Assembly: GCA_013150955.1 (NCBI GenBank)
Contig: JAADJD010000032.1
Coordinates: 1-62,061, forward strand
DNA: 62,061 nt
From: Calditrichota bacterium
GTDB taxonomy: Bacteria; Calditrichota; Calditrichia; RBG-13-44-9; J042
Direction: 5' to 3'
Below, in pieces: positions 43,459 through 52,800 of this stretch; positions within the stretch are counted from its first letter, which is position 1; each line of letters starts with the position of its first letter. The position numbers and the translations under genes were made by a program. The notes beneath the pieces were generated by a model that ran no database searches, was not told the DNA's origin, and was given only the letters and a program-made list of their open reading frames with translations.

Positions 43459-44277
43459 CTAAAATGTCCACACCCATCGCAACTGCACTCCCGAAACCGC
43501 GGGTGAAAGGGTGATCCGATGAGCGGAGGTACCCAATTGTTCTCCTACTGAATTACCTGTGATGGATCGGTAAAGATCGTAGATTCCGAAAACACTCCAG
43601 AGGCCGTATTGAATCCAGAGGGCATTTCGAATCTTGTACGATCGATTGTATCGATTGTAATACAGATCGAAATCCTGGCGGGCAGACAGATATGCATCTT
43701 CCAGTTCACGGGTTTTCTGGGTGTAATACAGGGCACTTCCCAGCAAGATTGAGGATATTCCCATGAATATCCAGCCTCGTTTTGATTGTCCCACCAGCAT
43801 ATGTCCACTTCCGGGCAGCACCACGCCCGCAACGACCGGAATGGGCGATACCGATGGCATGCTTAGCTGGGGCGGAGGTACAGATGGATTTGTTCCTTTT
43901 CCCTCATCCTGCTGCAAGCGCAATTTTTCCTTGCGATAATAGTTGTAAAATTCAATGATTTTCGGGGATGTGATTCGTGGATCCAGCTGAAAGTCTGGAA
44001 ACACCGCCAGTATCTCGTCAATGATCTGCCGTGCCCGGACGGTATCGCCCAGCGCATAAGCGGCATTTAGCATGTACTGATAAATCAGCAGGCTATCCTG
44101 GCGGGATAAATACGGCTCCCCCAGCAAAAAACGCCCCTTTTTTAATACCAGATCAAACTTAAATTGACGGAAGTCTTCTTCCAGACGCTGGATTTCGGCC
44201 CGCGTATCCTGCGCGGGCAGCCCGACTCCCATCAGCAAAACCACAACAATCACACCACAGAACCCAATGCGTTTCAT
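43459..44277 (-). CDS. DUF5683-like membrane protein with N-terminal helical domain
   Basis: A 272-residue protein. It has a signal peptide (VIVVVLLMGVGLPAQ), an alpha-helical TPR/YfiO-like region at about 25-120 (YQYMLNAAYALGDTVRARQIIDEILAVFPDFQLD), then a proline-rich linker. The membrane part VVAGVVLPGSGHMLVGQSKRGWIFMG resembles the DUF5683 / P-G-x-GQ transmembrane motif. The last segment (RITLSPAVSGVQLRWVWTF) is beta-rich. The start overlaps the kinase stop by four bases (ATGA), so the two are translationally coupled. The function is unknown. It may be the effector or envelope partner of the kinase. Confidence 0.8.
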   Translation of the reverse strand: MKRIGFCGVIVVVLLMGVGLPAQDTRAEIQRLEEDFRQFKFDLVLKKGRFLLGEPYLSRQDSLLIYQYMLNAAYALGDTVRARQIIDEILAVFPDFQLDPRITSPKIIEFYNYYRKEKLRLQQDEGKGTNPSVPPPQLSMPSVSPIPVVAGVVLPGSGHMLVGQSKRGWIFMGISSILLGSALYYTQKTRELEDAYLSARQDFDLYYNRYNRSYKIRNALWIQYGLWSVFGIYDLYRSITGNSVGEQLGTSAHRITLSPAVSGVQLRWVWTF

Positions 44278-45896
44278 AAGTCCTTTTTCCGTCTGGTTAT
44301 CGGCAATTCCTGAAGCACCACCGATTTTTCAATGACCAGCTGTCCCTTCCAGCGAAGGGTATCCTCATACGTCTGGTAAAACTCATTCTCGATCCGTAAA
44401 ATGTGTGTCCGTTTGGTTAAATAAATAGGCTTCTTAAACGGGGTAATCCCAATAAATTGCCCATCGATGTACACCTTTCCCCAGGGGATAACCTGCAGAT
44501 CCAGTCGCATAAACAGGGTATCCAGATTGTAAGCGACCACATTCAGGCGGTTGGGATATACCACAATGGTATCTGACCAGGAAGGATAATCCGGATTTTG
44601 CAGGGAGAGAATATATTTCCCCGGCTGCACCTGCAGCGGTTTCAACATTGGGGTCACATCCATAAACTGGTAATTCAAATAAACCCGGCACCAGGGCCAG
44701 GTGCGAACCAGCAAAGCGGTCTCTTCCGCTTCTCCTGAGCTCAGCGTGTCTGTATGGGGTGAAAGTTCCACGGGTTGAGGGGATTCGATGTTGACCGAAA
44801 GTTCAGCAGGGTTTTGCGCTGCGGTCATTTTGGAATTTTCGGGAAGGGGTAACGGCGGAGAAACAGCAAGCACTGCATTTCCACTATCGGATACTGCCGT
44901 GACGTCCTGGTGAGTGGAATCGGCCGCCAGAAAGGCAAAACGCCAGATATCTTCCCGGCTCTGCCAGAAGAGGATCCCCAGCAGGATAAACACACCAGCC
45001 GCCACCAAGGCCAGCCGGCGTTTCCGGGGAAAAACGCTTTTCTTCCCGGCAGGCACTTGATGCCGCGCAGAATCCTTCAGCCCTCCCCCGTGATGAACGC
45101 GAAATACCTGCACCACTTCCAGTGCGGATGCCGGCCGCTTTTCAGGTTCCTTTTCCAGCATCCGATGCACGAGCCTGGTGAACCAATCCGGCAAATCCGA
45201 TCGCCGCTTCGAAATCTCCGCGGGTTCCGTGCTTAAAATCCGGGAAAACAGTTCTCCAATATGTTCGGCGTAAAACGGATGCTCCCCGGTGGCCATCTGG
45301 TAAAAGATTACCCCCAGTGCAAATACATCGGTGGCGGGACTGACAGGTAGATTATTGATCTGTTCAGGGGCCATGTACAGCGGGGTGCCCAGCAAATTGC
45401 CTTCGTTGGTAATGCGGGTCAATCGCTCGTGTACCGACAGGCCAAAATCGGTAATTTTGACCCGCCCATCCCGATCAATCAAAATGTTTTCTGGCTTTAA
45501 ATCCCGATGAATGTATCCTTTCTCATGAAATACAGCCACACTGGAAGCAATTTGAAAGGCCAGGTCAAGGATCTGGTCGGCATCCAGCTGACGATCCCGG
45601 ATGTATTCCTGTAAATTCTGCCCTTCCACATACTCCATGGCAATAAAATACTGACCATCCTCTTCCCCAAAATCGTAGATCTGGACAATGGCGGGATGAT
45701 TCAGATCGGCAACAATCCGGGCTTCCCGTTCAAATCGCTGGATCAGGGTCTGATCGCCACCGGTGTAGACTTTCAGGAAGGTTTTTCGCCCCAAATGCTG
45801 GTGAACTGCCAGATAAACGCGCGCCGTTCCCTTATCCAGGATGGTCTCCAGAATCCGATAGTTGCCAATGCGATGTTGGGACGTGTGATTGGGCAT
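44274..45896 (-). CDS. Ser/Thr protein kinase with PEGA domain
   Basis: A 540-residue protein. The Hanks-type kinase domain spans about residues 10-270: a degenerate glycine loop (ILDKGTARVYLA), the catalytic lysine in TFLKVY, the HRDLKPENILID catalytic loop, DFGLSV and the MAPEQI activation segment. A single transmembrane helix follows (LALVAAGVFILLGILFW, about 295-315). The periplasmic PEGA-type repeats are GKYILSLQNPDYPSWSDTI and WGKVYIDGQFIGITPFKKPI. PEGA domains bind envelope components, so the protein can link surface sensing to phosphorylation. Located between a sigma-54 activator (upstream) and the DUF5683-like gene. Confidence 0.93.
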   Translation of the reverse strand: MPNHTSQHRIGNYRILETILDKGTARVYLAVHQHLGRKTFLKVYTGGDQTLIQRFEREARIVADLNHPAIVQIYDFGEEDGQYFIAMEYVEGQNLQEYIRDRQLDADQILDLAFQIASSVAVFHEKGYIHRDLKPENILIDRDGRVKITDFGLSVHERLTRITNEGNLLGTPLYMAPEQINNLPVSPATDVFALGVIFYQMATGEHPFYAEHIGELFSRILSTEPAEISKRRSDLPDWFTRLVHRMLEKEPEKRPASALEVVQVFRVHHGGGLKDSARHQVPAGKKSVFPRKRRLALVAAGVFILLGILFWQSREDIWRFAFLAADSTHQDVTAVSDSGNAVLAVSPPLPLPENSKMTAAQNPAELSVNIESPQPVELSPHTDTLSSGEAEETALLVRTWPWCRVYLNYQFMDVTPMLKPLQVQPGKYILSLQNPDYPSWSDTIVVYPNRLNVVAYNLDTLFMRLDLQVIPWGKVYIDGQFIGITPFKKPIYLTKRTHILRIENEFYQTYEDTLRWKGQLVIEKSVVLQELPITRRKKDL

Positions 45897-45897
45897 A

Positions 45898-47385
45898 TCA
45901 GAGCCCCAGTTCTTTCACTTTTTGCTGCAGCGTTCTCAGCGAAATTCCAAGGCTCTTCGCTGCTTTCGTTTTATTTCCATTAAACTCCTTCAGGCGCTGG
46001 ATGATCAGCATATTTTTAAATTCTTCCAGCGTCCCTTCGAACTGCGGCACATCCAGCTCATCAAACTGAATATCGTTGGCGTCGATCACTTCCCCATCAC
46101 AGAAAATCAACGCCCTTTTGATGATATTTTCCAGCTGGCGGACATTTCCCGGCCAGTTGTAGCTCATCAACTTTTTCATCGCGGCACTGGTAATGCGTAT
46201 GGGTTTTTCCAGGTTTTCCCTTTCCAGAAAATGTTTGACCAGCAGGGGAATGTCTTCCTTGCGTTCCCGGAGCGGAGGCACCTCGATATTAATCACATTG
46301 ATGCGATAGTACAAATCTTCGCGGAACTTTCCACTTTTAACCAATTCCACCAGATTTTGATTGGTTGCAGCAATGATGCGCACATCGATCTTGCGCACAA
46401 AATTTTCTCCCAGCCGGATGATCTCTTTATTCTGCAGCACGCGCAACAATTTGGTTTGTAGTTCGGTCGGCAACTCGGCAATCTCATCCAGAAAAAGCGT
46501 ACCGCCGTTGACCGCTTCGAAGAGCCCGATCTTATCGGTATGGGCACCGGTAAACGCTCCCTTTTTATAGCCAAACAGTTCACTTTCCAGGATGGTGCTG
46601 GGAATGTTGCCAATGTACTGGGCAATGAACGGTTTGTTTCGTCGCGGACTAAGTTCATGAATGGCACGGGCAACCAGATCCTTTCCGGTTCCGTTCTCCC
46701 CGGTGATCAGCACGGAGACGTCCGACGCCGCCACCTTCTTAATCAAATGAAACAGGCGTTTCATCACCGGTGTTTCCCCGATTAAATTGGGAATACCGGC
46801 CGTTTGCTCAATCTTGTTTTTCAATAACAAATTTTCCTTTTCGATGGCATTTTTGCGCAGCACATGCTCCAGAGTCAGGGACGCGATGGGGGCAAAGAAA
46901 GAGAGTAACTGCCGGGCGGCTTCGTTGAAGCGCTGGCGATTTTTCCGGCTATCGAAATACATGATGCCGTAGACGCGATTCTCCACAATGAGGGGAAATG
47001 CCAGGACGGCATGGATGTCGTGCATCACCACGCTGCTGCTGCCACGATATTCGGCATCATTCTGCACGTCAAACGAAAGCACCGCTTCTTTACTTTCCAG
47101 AACTTTACGGAAAATGGTCTGGGAGAACTGAATGCTTTCATCCCGATGCTTGGAACGGATAATCTGGGGAGTGAATCGGTTTTCGGTTTCATCATAATAA
47201 ATGAAGGCACCGACTTCGGCACCGGTTTCTTCAATCAGCTGCTCCAGCACATGCTCCAGTACGTTCGCCGCATCCTGAACCGTGATCAGGGAACGGGTCA
47301 GCTCGTAGATTACCCGAAGATGTCGGGGCTCCAGCTTATCATACTGAATATCCATCTCTTCGGTGTTGGTCAACTTCAGTGTCAT
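45898..47385 (-). CDS. GAF-domain sigma-54-dependent activator (NtrC type)
   Basis: A 495-residue protein. An N-terminal GAF sensor (about 20-170; VLEQLIEETGAEVGAFIYYD) precedes the AAA+ domain. That domain has Walker A GENGTGKD, the sigma-54-contacting loop KGAFTGAH, Walker B TLFLDEIAEL and the sensor motif IIAATNQ. A C-terminal Fis helix-turn-helix follows (NKTKAAKSLGISLRTLQQKVKEL). It lacks a receiver domain, so control is by the GAF ligand or by the adjacent kinase; FHA is absent. It sits in an operon between the lipoprotein gene and the kinase; the gap to the kinase start is two bases. Start at 47385 is uncertain; an in-frame ATG lies ten codons in. Confidence 0.92.
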   Translation of the reverse strand: MTLKLTNTEEMDIQYDKLEPRHLRVIYELTRSLITVQDAANVLEHVLEQLIEETGAEVGAFIYYDETENRFTPQIIRSKHRDESIQFSQTIFRKVLESKEAVLSFDVQNDAEYRGSSSVVMHDIHAVLAFPLIVENRVYGIMYFDSRKNRQRFNEAARQLLSFFAPIASLTLEHVLRKNAIEKENLLLKNKIEQTAGIPNLIGETPVMKRLFHLIKKVAASDVSVLITGENGTGKDLVARAIHELSPRRNKPFIAQYIGNIPSTILESELFGYKKGAFTGAHTDKIGLFEAVNGGTLFLDEIAELPTELQTKLLRVLQNKEIIRLGENFVRKIDVRIIAATNQNLVELVKSGKFREDLYYRINVINIEVPPLRERKEDIPLLVKHFLERENLEKPIRITSAAMKKLMSYNWPGNVRQLENIIKRALIFCDGEVIDANDIQFDELDVPQFEGTLEEFKNMLIIQRLKEFNGNKTKAAKSLGISLRTLQQKVKELGL

Positions 47386-47484
47386 CTCCCCACGGCTCTG
47401 TTTTTGTGTTTCTGGAAAATTCTGACTTCACGATGTCTTTCTGAAAAGCCATCCCGGCCGACTCTGGATTCCCTGTTTTGCAAA

Positions 47485-48498
47485 TTACGATTTAAAATAA
47501 TCAAAAACCAGTGCTTTCGATTGACAGACGTTGCCAAAACGATCTTCCACCTGCAACACCCAGGTGTAGGTACCATCCGTTAGCCGATCCAGTATCGCCG
47601 GATCGTCCAGTTCAAATTGCGATTCGGTGGCGGGGATGGGGGCAAATTCGCCGATTTTTTGCGTCGTCGGGGTTACCTGCACCAGCACAATGCGGTAAAA
47701 AAACTGATATGGCAGATTTACCGGTTCCCATTTAAATAAAATGGATCCGGTTTCCGTCCGGCCTTCCTTGGGTAGCAGGGGATTCAACTTTACCGCAATC
47801 ACCCGCCGAATGGTATGAGGCTGATCCACAATACTGTCCTGAGGTGTATTTTTTACCACCAGCGCAAAATCCAGTTCGGTAATTTCTTCCTTGGTCACGT
47901 CCCCCGGTAACCGCTTAATATTAAAACTGGTGATGTAATAATCTTCCTCACGCTCCAGGGTATCCCGAAACGCGGAGTCCAGCAAGGCCAGGTATACCAC
48001 CTGGATGTCTCCCATTCCATCGGGATCATCTATCCAGGCCTGCATGGTCAGTCGAGTAATGCGAGATGCGGAATTGTAGAAGGAATAAAACCGCTTTCGC
48101 ACCAGCCGGGGTTGGGCATTCAGCAACAAAGTGAACTGGTTGGTCACCTCTTCCAATGGTACCGACAGGGTATTGGGGAAAAAATTATCCGCACGGGCGT
48201 GAACGATCAGGGAATCCACCGGATCGTGCTCCCAGAGCACTTCACCCCGTTCATCGGTGACGCCGGCAAGCCCCAGTTTTTCTTCGGTTAAAAAAACACC
48301 GGGAATGCCCTTTGCGGGATCGGACATTGCCCGCACCAGTATCCGGGTGCGCATCTTCTGGATGTAATTATCCGCTTTGGGATCAAAGGGATTGAGCCGG
48401 GGTGCCTCGCAACCCGGTAGCAGGAATAAAATTCCGATGGCCACACCGGCGCCAATCGCCGCACGCCACCGTTTTTTAAAACCCTCCGGTAACCACAT
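47485..48498 (-). CDS. Lipoprotein with beta-sandwich domains, unknown function
   Basis: A 337-residue protein. The N-terminal hydrophobic segment ends LLPGC, a good lipobox, and is followed by EAPRLNPFDPKADNY. A CnaB-like region (IPGVFLTEEKLGLAGVTDERGEVLW) and two Ig/FN3-like segments (LTMQAWIDDPDGMGDIQVVYLAL; YTWVLQVEDRFGNVCQSKALVF) follow. There is no catalytic motif. It is first in the leftward operon with the sigma-54 activator and kinase, 99 bases upstream of the activator. It may be an envelope sensor or surface component. Confidence 0.75.
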   Translation of the reverse strand: MWLPEGFKKRWRAAIGAGVAIGILFLLPGCEAPRLNPFDPKADNYIQKMRTRILVRAMSDPAKGIPGVFLTEEKLGLAGVTDERGEVLWEHDPVDSLIVHARADNFFPNTLSVPLEEVTNQFTLLLNAQPRLVRKRFYSFYNSASRITRLTMQAWIDDPDGMGDIQVVYLALLDSAFRDTLEREEDYYITSFNIKRLPGDVTKEEITELDFALVVKNTPQDSIVDQPHTIRRVIAVKLNPLLPKEGRTETGSILFKWEPVNLPYQFFYRIVLVQVTPTTQKIGEFAPIPATESQFELDDPAILDRLTDGTYTWVLQVEDRFGNVCQSKALVFDYFKS

Positions 48499-49215
48499 GT
48501 TCTGAGATTCCCACCGCCTCCTTTTTTAATCTATTGATTTTATTGAATAAATCTCAAAAAGTTCGTGATTGCAAACACGAATTTAATTTACGGGAACCGA
48601 ATCATTTTTCCAATATGTCGCCTGGAGATTTGGGAGCCATCAGGGCGTATTCTTCATGCCATGGAGTTAAAATTCTGCGAAGGGCGGGGGAGGGAGGCTA
48701 CCGATTTGAGAGAATTGGGCGAGAATTTAGTAGGCAATTGGCAGTGGGCAATGATCAATACACGTCCCGCTCTTCGGGACGACCGACTCTGGAGAGTCGG
48801 GCTACAATTCAGTAGGCAATTGGCAGTGGGTAAGGGTAGCCGCGGGCTTTACGCCTGCGGGACAATAAACGAAAGGAAATGGAGAATGACCCGCACGCAT
48901 AAATAAACCCAAATAATGCAATAAACCGCGAATCATGCAAATGAAACCAAAAAATATCTACAAAATCGCGAATAAACCCTGGAACACATTTTCGTCCAGA
49001 CACAATCCAATGTATTTTATTGGTTTTATTTGTGTTCATTCGTGTAATTCGTAGGCCATTGCATCATTTGGATAAAATATAGCCTCTCCCGCACTGCGGG
49101 AGAGGCTAACGACTCTGGAGAGTTGGGTTACATTGGAAAGCACAGGCATAAAGCCTGCGCCTACCACTCCTTATTCCCCTATTTCCCTATTCCCTTATAC
49201 CCCTATATTCCCTTT
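48499..49215. repeat. Repeat-rich intergenic region: hairpin repeat and MITE-like copy 15
   Basis: No gene is visible. An inverted copy of the double-hairpin module is at about 48738-48815 (GTCCCGCTCTTCGGGAC and CCGACTCTGGAGAGTCGG with heptamers). A CCGCGGGC/GCCTGCGG-type hairpin is near 48840. A MITE-like copy runs 48908-49071 (CCCAAATAATGC to CATCATTTGG), flanked by ATAAA on both sides (48903-48907, 49072-49076) if one terminal G is lost. Further short hairpins (CTCCCGCACTGCGGGAG near 49087, CAGGCATAAAGCCTG near 49143) precede the next gene's stop. Confidence 0.8.
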
Positions 49216-51453
49216 CTACTTCAACACCACCATTTTTCGGATCTGCACAAACCGGTTGGCTGGATTGTTCACATCCACCGCTTCCAGCTTGTAAAAATAA
49301 ATGCCTGTGGGAACCTGCGCTTCCCAGGTTACCTGATAATAACTGGGACTCTGTTCCTGATTCACCAGTGTAGCAATGCGCTGCCCGAGTGTGTTATAAA
49401 TTTCCAGCACCACCTTACTGCGGAAAGGAATCCCATATCGGATGGTGGTTACCGGATTAAATGGATTGGGAAAGTTCTGCTCCAGAACAAATACCGTGGG
49501 CCGTTGTGCCGGTACATCAATGCCGGTAATATTGACCTGGAATGTCCGCACTTCGCTAAATTCGCCCCAACCGGCGGCATTCTTTGCTCGAACCCGCCAC
49601 CAGTATTTTTGCCCGTTTTGCAAATGGGTCACCCACTTGGTGGTATCGGTTACCTGACTGTCAATCTCGGAAATGGCGAACAAGGAATCGGTGGCCACTT
49701 CCACCCAGTAGGCGGTGACCATGGGTTCGGCCTTCTGCCACACCAGCTGAACGCTATCGGCGGACACGGTGGCTTGATTTTCTGGCGATACCAATACCAC
49801 CGCTCCCGGTCGTTGCAATCCAGTTGTAAAATGCCATGTTGGAGACCATTCGCTGGCGCCGGTAAAATTCACCGCCTGCACGCGCCAGTAATAGGTGGTT
49901 AAATATTCCAATCCGGAAACGGTAAAGGCGGTATCTCCAACCACCGTTTCCTCCCGGACCAATTGAGCAAACAGCGAATCCTTTGCCAGCTGCAGCCGGT
50001 AATTATCGGCTCCCTGAACAGCGTTCCAGACCAAAGTTACACTCACGTCCAGATCGGTTTGTCCATTGGCAGGAGAAACCAGACCGGGTGCAACTGGATT
50101 CTGATCATATTTTAAAATGGCAATGGCACTGCCCACACTATCGATGCTGGTTGTCCCCACAACATAGACGTTCCCCTGTTCATCCACTGCAATATCCATG
50201 GCCTGATCGGACTTATCTCCGGCACTGCTAAACCGTTGCTCCCATTCCATCTGTCCGGCGGCGTTGAATCGCAAAGTGGCAAAATCCGGCCCACTGCCGC
50301 CGCCATTGCTTTGCCCGGTAACGTACACATTCCCCTGGATATCCAGCGCCATGGCATTCAAATCGTCCCAGCTATCCCCGGGGCCATTGTAATCGGCTAC
50401 CCAGTTTAAATTTCCATCCGCATCGTATTGCAGCAACACAAAATTCCGTTCGGTGTCGAAAAGGGATCCTCCGATAGTTCCCGCCACGTAGATCCTTCCG
50501 TCCGCTGAGACCCGGATGGCATCCGGTTCGTCACCGGTTTTCTGAGGATTGTCATAAACCCGCGTCCACTGGCGAACGCCATCGCTACGGTATTTCAACA
50601 ACAGGATGTCCATCGAACCGCTTTCGTTAGAAAGCCCGGTTACGTACAGGCTGTTGTGATCGGCCGAAAGGGCCAATGCCACCGGCAAATCATTGCTACT
50701 GGATGCTCCGGCGTAGCGATCCACCCAGACCTCGTTGCCCAGCGAATCGAGCTTGATGATGACCATATCTGGTTTACTTTGACTGTCGTTGCTGTGTCCC
50801 ACCACATACACATTGCCCCATCGATCGACCAGCAGATCAATGCCTTCATCGTATTCCTGGAACCCATCGTAATGATAAGCCCATTGCTGCGCGCCGTCGG
50901 CGCTAATTTTCAACACCAGCAGGTCTGGAGGGGTAAACCCCGAATTGCCTTCCATGCTATTTCCGGTGAGATAAACATTACCCAGATCATCCAGTGCCAG
51001 GGCTTTGGGCACGTCCGAAAGACCGGCGTTTCCATCATAATCCAGACGCCAGCGCAGATTCAGGTCATTGTCGTAAGCCAGAAGCACAATATTTTCCGTA
51101 TTGTCCGCCTGATCGCTCTGTATGGCCACATACACGTTGCCATGGCTATCGACAATCAAATCCTTCACATCGTCAAATTTATTGGCGGAACCGTTAAACA
51201 CAGCGCTATCCAGCAGGGTACCATCGGACGCGTATTTTAAGATGAGGACATCCGAAGTGTAATCCGATTGGATCCGTTGACCGGCTACAAAAATATTGCC
51301 ATTCCCATCCAGGGCAACAAAAGAACCGAAATCCCCATTGAAGGCCGTCCCCGAGCTAAACACCCGACTCCACTCCAGCGAAACGGTGGTTTGTGAAACC
51401 GCCAATCCCACCATCAGCAAAATCATAATGATCGTACGCATTTGTCCATTCAT
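49216..51453 (-). CDS. SBBP beta-propeller surface protein, type IX sorted
   Basis: A 745-residue protein. The signal peptide (MRTIIMILLMVGLAVSQ) is followed by seven to eight SBBP-type beta-propeller blades, each with a G-N-[VI]-[YF]-V-[AT]-G core. Examples are GNIFVAGQRI, GNVYLTGNSM, GNVYVVGHSN, GRIYVAGTIG, GNVYVTGQSN and GNVYVVGTTS. Two fibronectin type III domains (VTLVWNAVQGADNYRLQLA...; VQLVWQKAEPMVTAYWVEVA...) and a Por-type sorting domain (NFPNPFNPVTTIRY, IYNTLGQRIATLV, PTGIYFYKLE) complete it. GGGAGG precedes ATG 51453. Probably an extracellular surface protein; ligand unknown. Confidence 0.92.
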   Translation of the reverse strand: MNGQMRTIIMILLMVGLAVSQTTVSLEWSRVFSSGTAFNGDFGSFVALDGNGNIFVAGQRIQSDYTSDVLILKYASDGTLLDSAVFNGSANKFDDVKDLIVDSHGNVYVAIQSDQADNTENIVLLAYDNDLNLRWRLDYDGNAGLSDVPKALALDDLGNVYLTGNSMEGNSGFTPPDLLVLKISADGAQQWAYHYDGFQEYDEGIDLLVDRWGNVYVVGHSNDSQSKPDMVIIKLDSLGNEVWVDRYAGASSSNDLPVALALSADHNSLYVTGLSNESGSMDILLLKYRSDGVRQWTRVYDNPQKTGDEPDAIRVSADGRIYVAGTIGGSLFDTERNFVLLQYDADGNLNWVADYNGPGDSWDDLNAMALDIQGNVYVTGQSNGGGSGPDFATLRFNAAGQMEWEQRFSSAGDKSDQAMDIAVDEQGNVYVVGTTSIDSVGSAIAILKYDQNPVAPGLVSPANGQTDLDVSVTLVWNAVQGADNYRLQLAKDSLFAQLVREETVVGDTAFTVSGLEYLTTYYWRVQAVNFTGASEWSPTWHFTTGLQRPGAVVLVSPENQATVSADSVQLVWQKAEPMVTAYWVEVATDSLFAISEIDSQVTDTTKWVTHLQNGQKYWWRVRAKNAAGWGEFSEVRTFQVNITGIDVPAQRPTVFVLEQNFPNPFNPVTTIRYGIPFRSKVVLEIYNTLGQRIATLVNQEQSPSYYQVTWEAQVPTGIYFYKLEAVDVNNPANRFVQIRKMVVLK

Positions 51454-51677
51454 GTAGACCTCCCCATATTAGATTTGTTTTCTTCCGTTTCAATGAACCC
51501 TGATGACCTTGGTTGGATATTGCAAGCCTGATGCCAGGATAAAATAGTTTCGGGCATCCAACAATACGAAAGGTAATTCCAGCTATTTCAAGACGTTACC
51601 TGCATCTGTTATGCGATCCGCCCATTTCGATTTCTCATCCGGATCATGCAATTTTTGCGTCACCCGGCAATTTTTAC

Positions 51678-52778
51678 CTACTCTTCCACGGGCGAATAGA
51701 CTTCATACCCCCAGGCTTCAAAACATTTTCCCCACTGTTCCCGAATGCGATCGCGTAACGCTGGAGGCAGAGGGGCATGCACATTCTTCTTGTATGTTCG
51801 CATGGACTGAACATAGCGCTCCAGCTTGGGCAAAAGAGCGTCAAATCCGCGCAGATGAAAATGGCGATAAATTTGCTCCATCACCGCAATGGGTTCTTTC
51901 TCCAGCCGCTCAAACGAGGTTTCCAGAAAATGATCCCGGGGAATTAAATCCACATCTTCAAAAAACGCATCGTACATCAACCGGTAGCGTTTAATGATGC
52001 CCTCATCGATTTTTTCTGGAATGGGGCGTTGCAAATAGGAAAGCGGCACGGCCGTCTGGTACAGTTTCTGGGTGGAACGAAACACCACGTACGGGTTGCG
52101 ATGAATATGAATGAAGCGTGCATTGGGGAATAATTCCAGCAATAATGAAATTCGTGCGGTGTGGGTGGGGGACTTTAACACCAGCTGGCGATTTCCGTAC
52201 CGCAAAACCAGTTTTTTCAGAAACGTTTCCAGCACTGCCTTCCATTGCGCTCGCTCTGCTGCGGAAGCCTGTTTAAACGTCAGATAACGATCGTACACCT
52301 CCTCCCGCCGGGGAAACGACCAGCCCATAATCGGAGACAACAGGCACATGTTGTTAATGGCAAATTCATCTTCCGCCGGACTGTTATAGGCGACCATGAC
52401 GTTGTCCATGGGACGCTTGCGGGCTTTTCGATTCTCCAGCCGCCGCGCTATGACATCCTCCTGTGTTAAAAATGTGTAGGGATTGGACACCTCATATAAA
52501 TTGGGATAGATAAATTGATCGTCCAGGGCAAACAAATTATGCAGCAAGGTTGTACCACTTCGCCAGTGCCCGATGATGAATATCGGTGGCTGATCGATGT
52601 TGACCTGCTGAATCTGCTCCCCGAACAGGCGATCCTCTTTCTTTTTCATCCGGGAATTGTAAAGGCTAATAAAGGTGAGTTTTAGTGCCCTGGGAAAATA
52701 TTGGGGATCCACCTGAAAACGATTGTCTTTTAAAATCTTTTGCCAGAGGTCAAAGGTAATACCCAGCAACGTGTCCAT
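51678..52778 (-). CDS. Sulfotransferase-family protein
   Basis: A 366-residue protein of the P-loop sulfotransferase type. The PAPS 5'-phosphosulfate loop is IIGHWRSGTTLLHNLF near residue 75. The 3'-phosphate-binding region is ARFIHIHRNPYVVFRSTQKLY, with VLKSPTHTARI before it. The family (Sulfotransfer_3-like) transfers sulfate from PAPS to hydroxyl or amine groups of lipids, sugars or small molecules. It is the last gene of the NRPS-associated operon, 22 bases after the phosphopantetheinyl transferase. A tailoring role on the peptide is plausible but inferred. No PAPS-synthesis gene is visible in the window. Confidence 0.9.
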   Translation of the reverse strand: MDTLLGITFDLWQKILKDNRFQVDPQYFPRALKLTFISLYNSRMKKKEDRLFGEQIQQVNIDQPPIFIIGHWRSGTTLLHNLFALDDQFIYPNLYEVSNPYTFLTQEDVIARRLENRKARKRPMDNVMVAYNSPAEDEFAINNMCLLSPIMGWSFPRREEVYDRYLTFKQASAAERAQWKAVLETFLKKLVLRYGNRQLVLKSPTHTARISLLLELFPNARFIHIHRNPYVVFRSTQKLYQTAVPLSYLQRPIPEKIDEGIIKRYRLMYDAFFEDVDLIPRDHFLETSFERLEKEPIAVMEQIYRHFHLRGFDALLPKLERYVQSMRTYKKNVHAPLPPALRDRIREQWGKCFEAWGYEVYSPVEE

Positions 52779-52800
52779 AGCTAACCTTTTTCATTTCATT

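Noticed and set aside
51611-51994. 127-codon plus-strand ORF at the end of the sulfotransferase gene
   Set aside because: Most of it is antisense to the conserved sulfotransferase frame, and no ribosome site precedes it.
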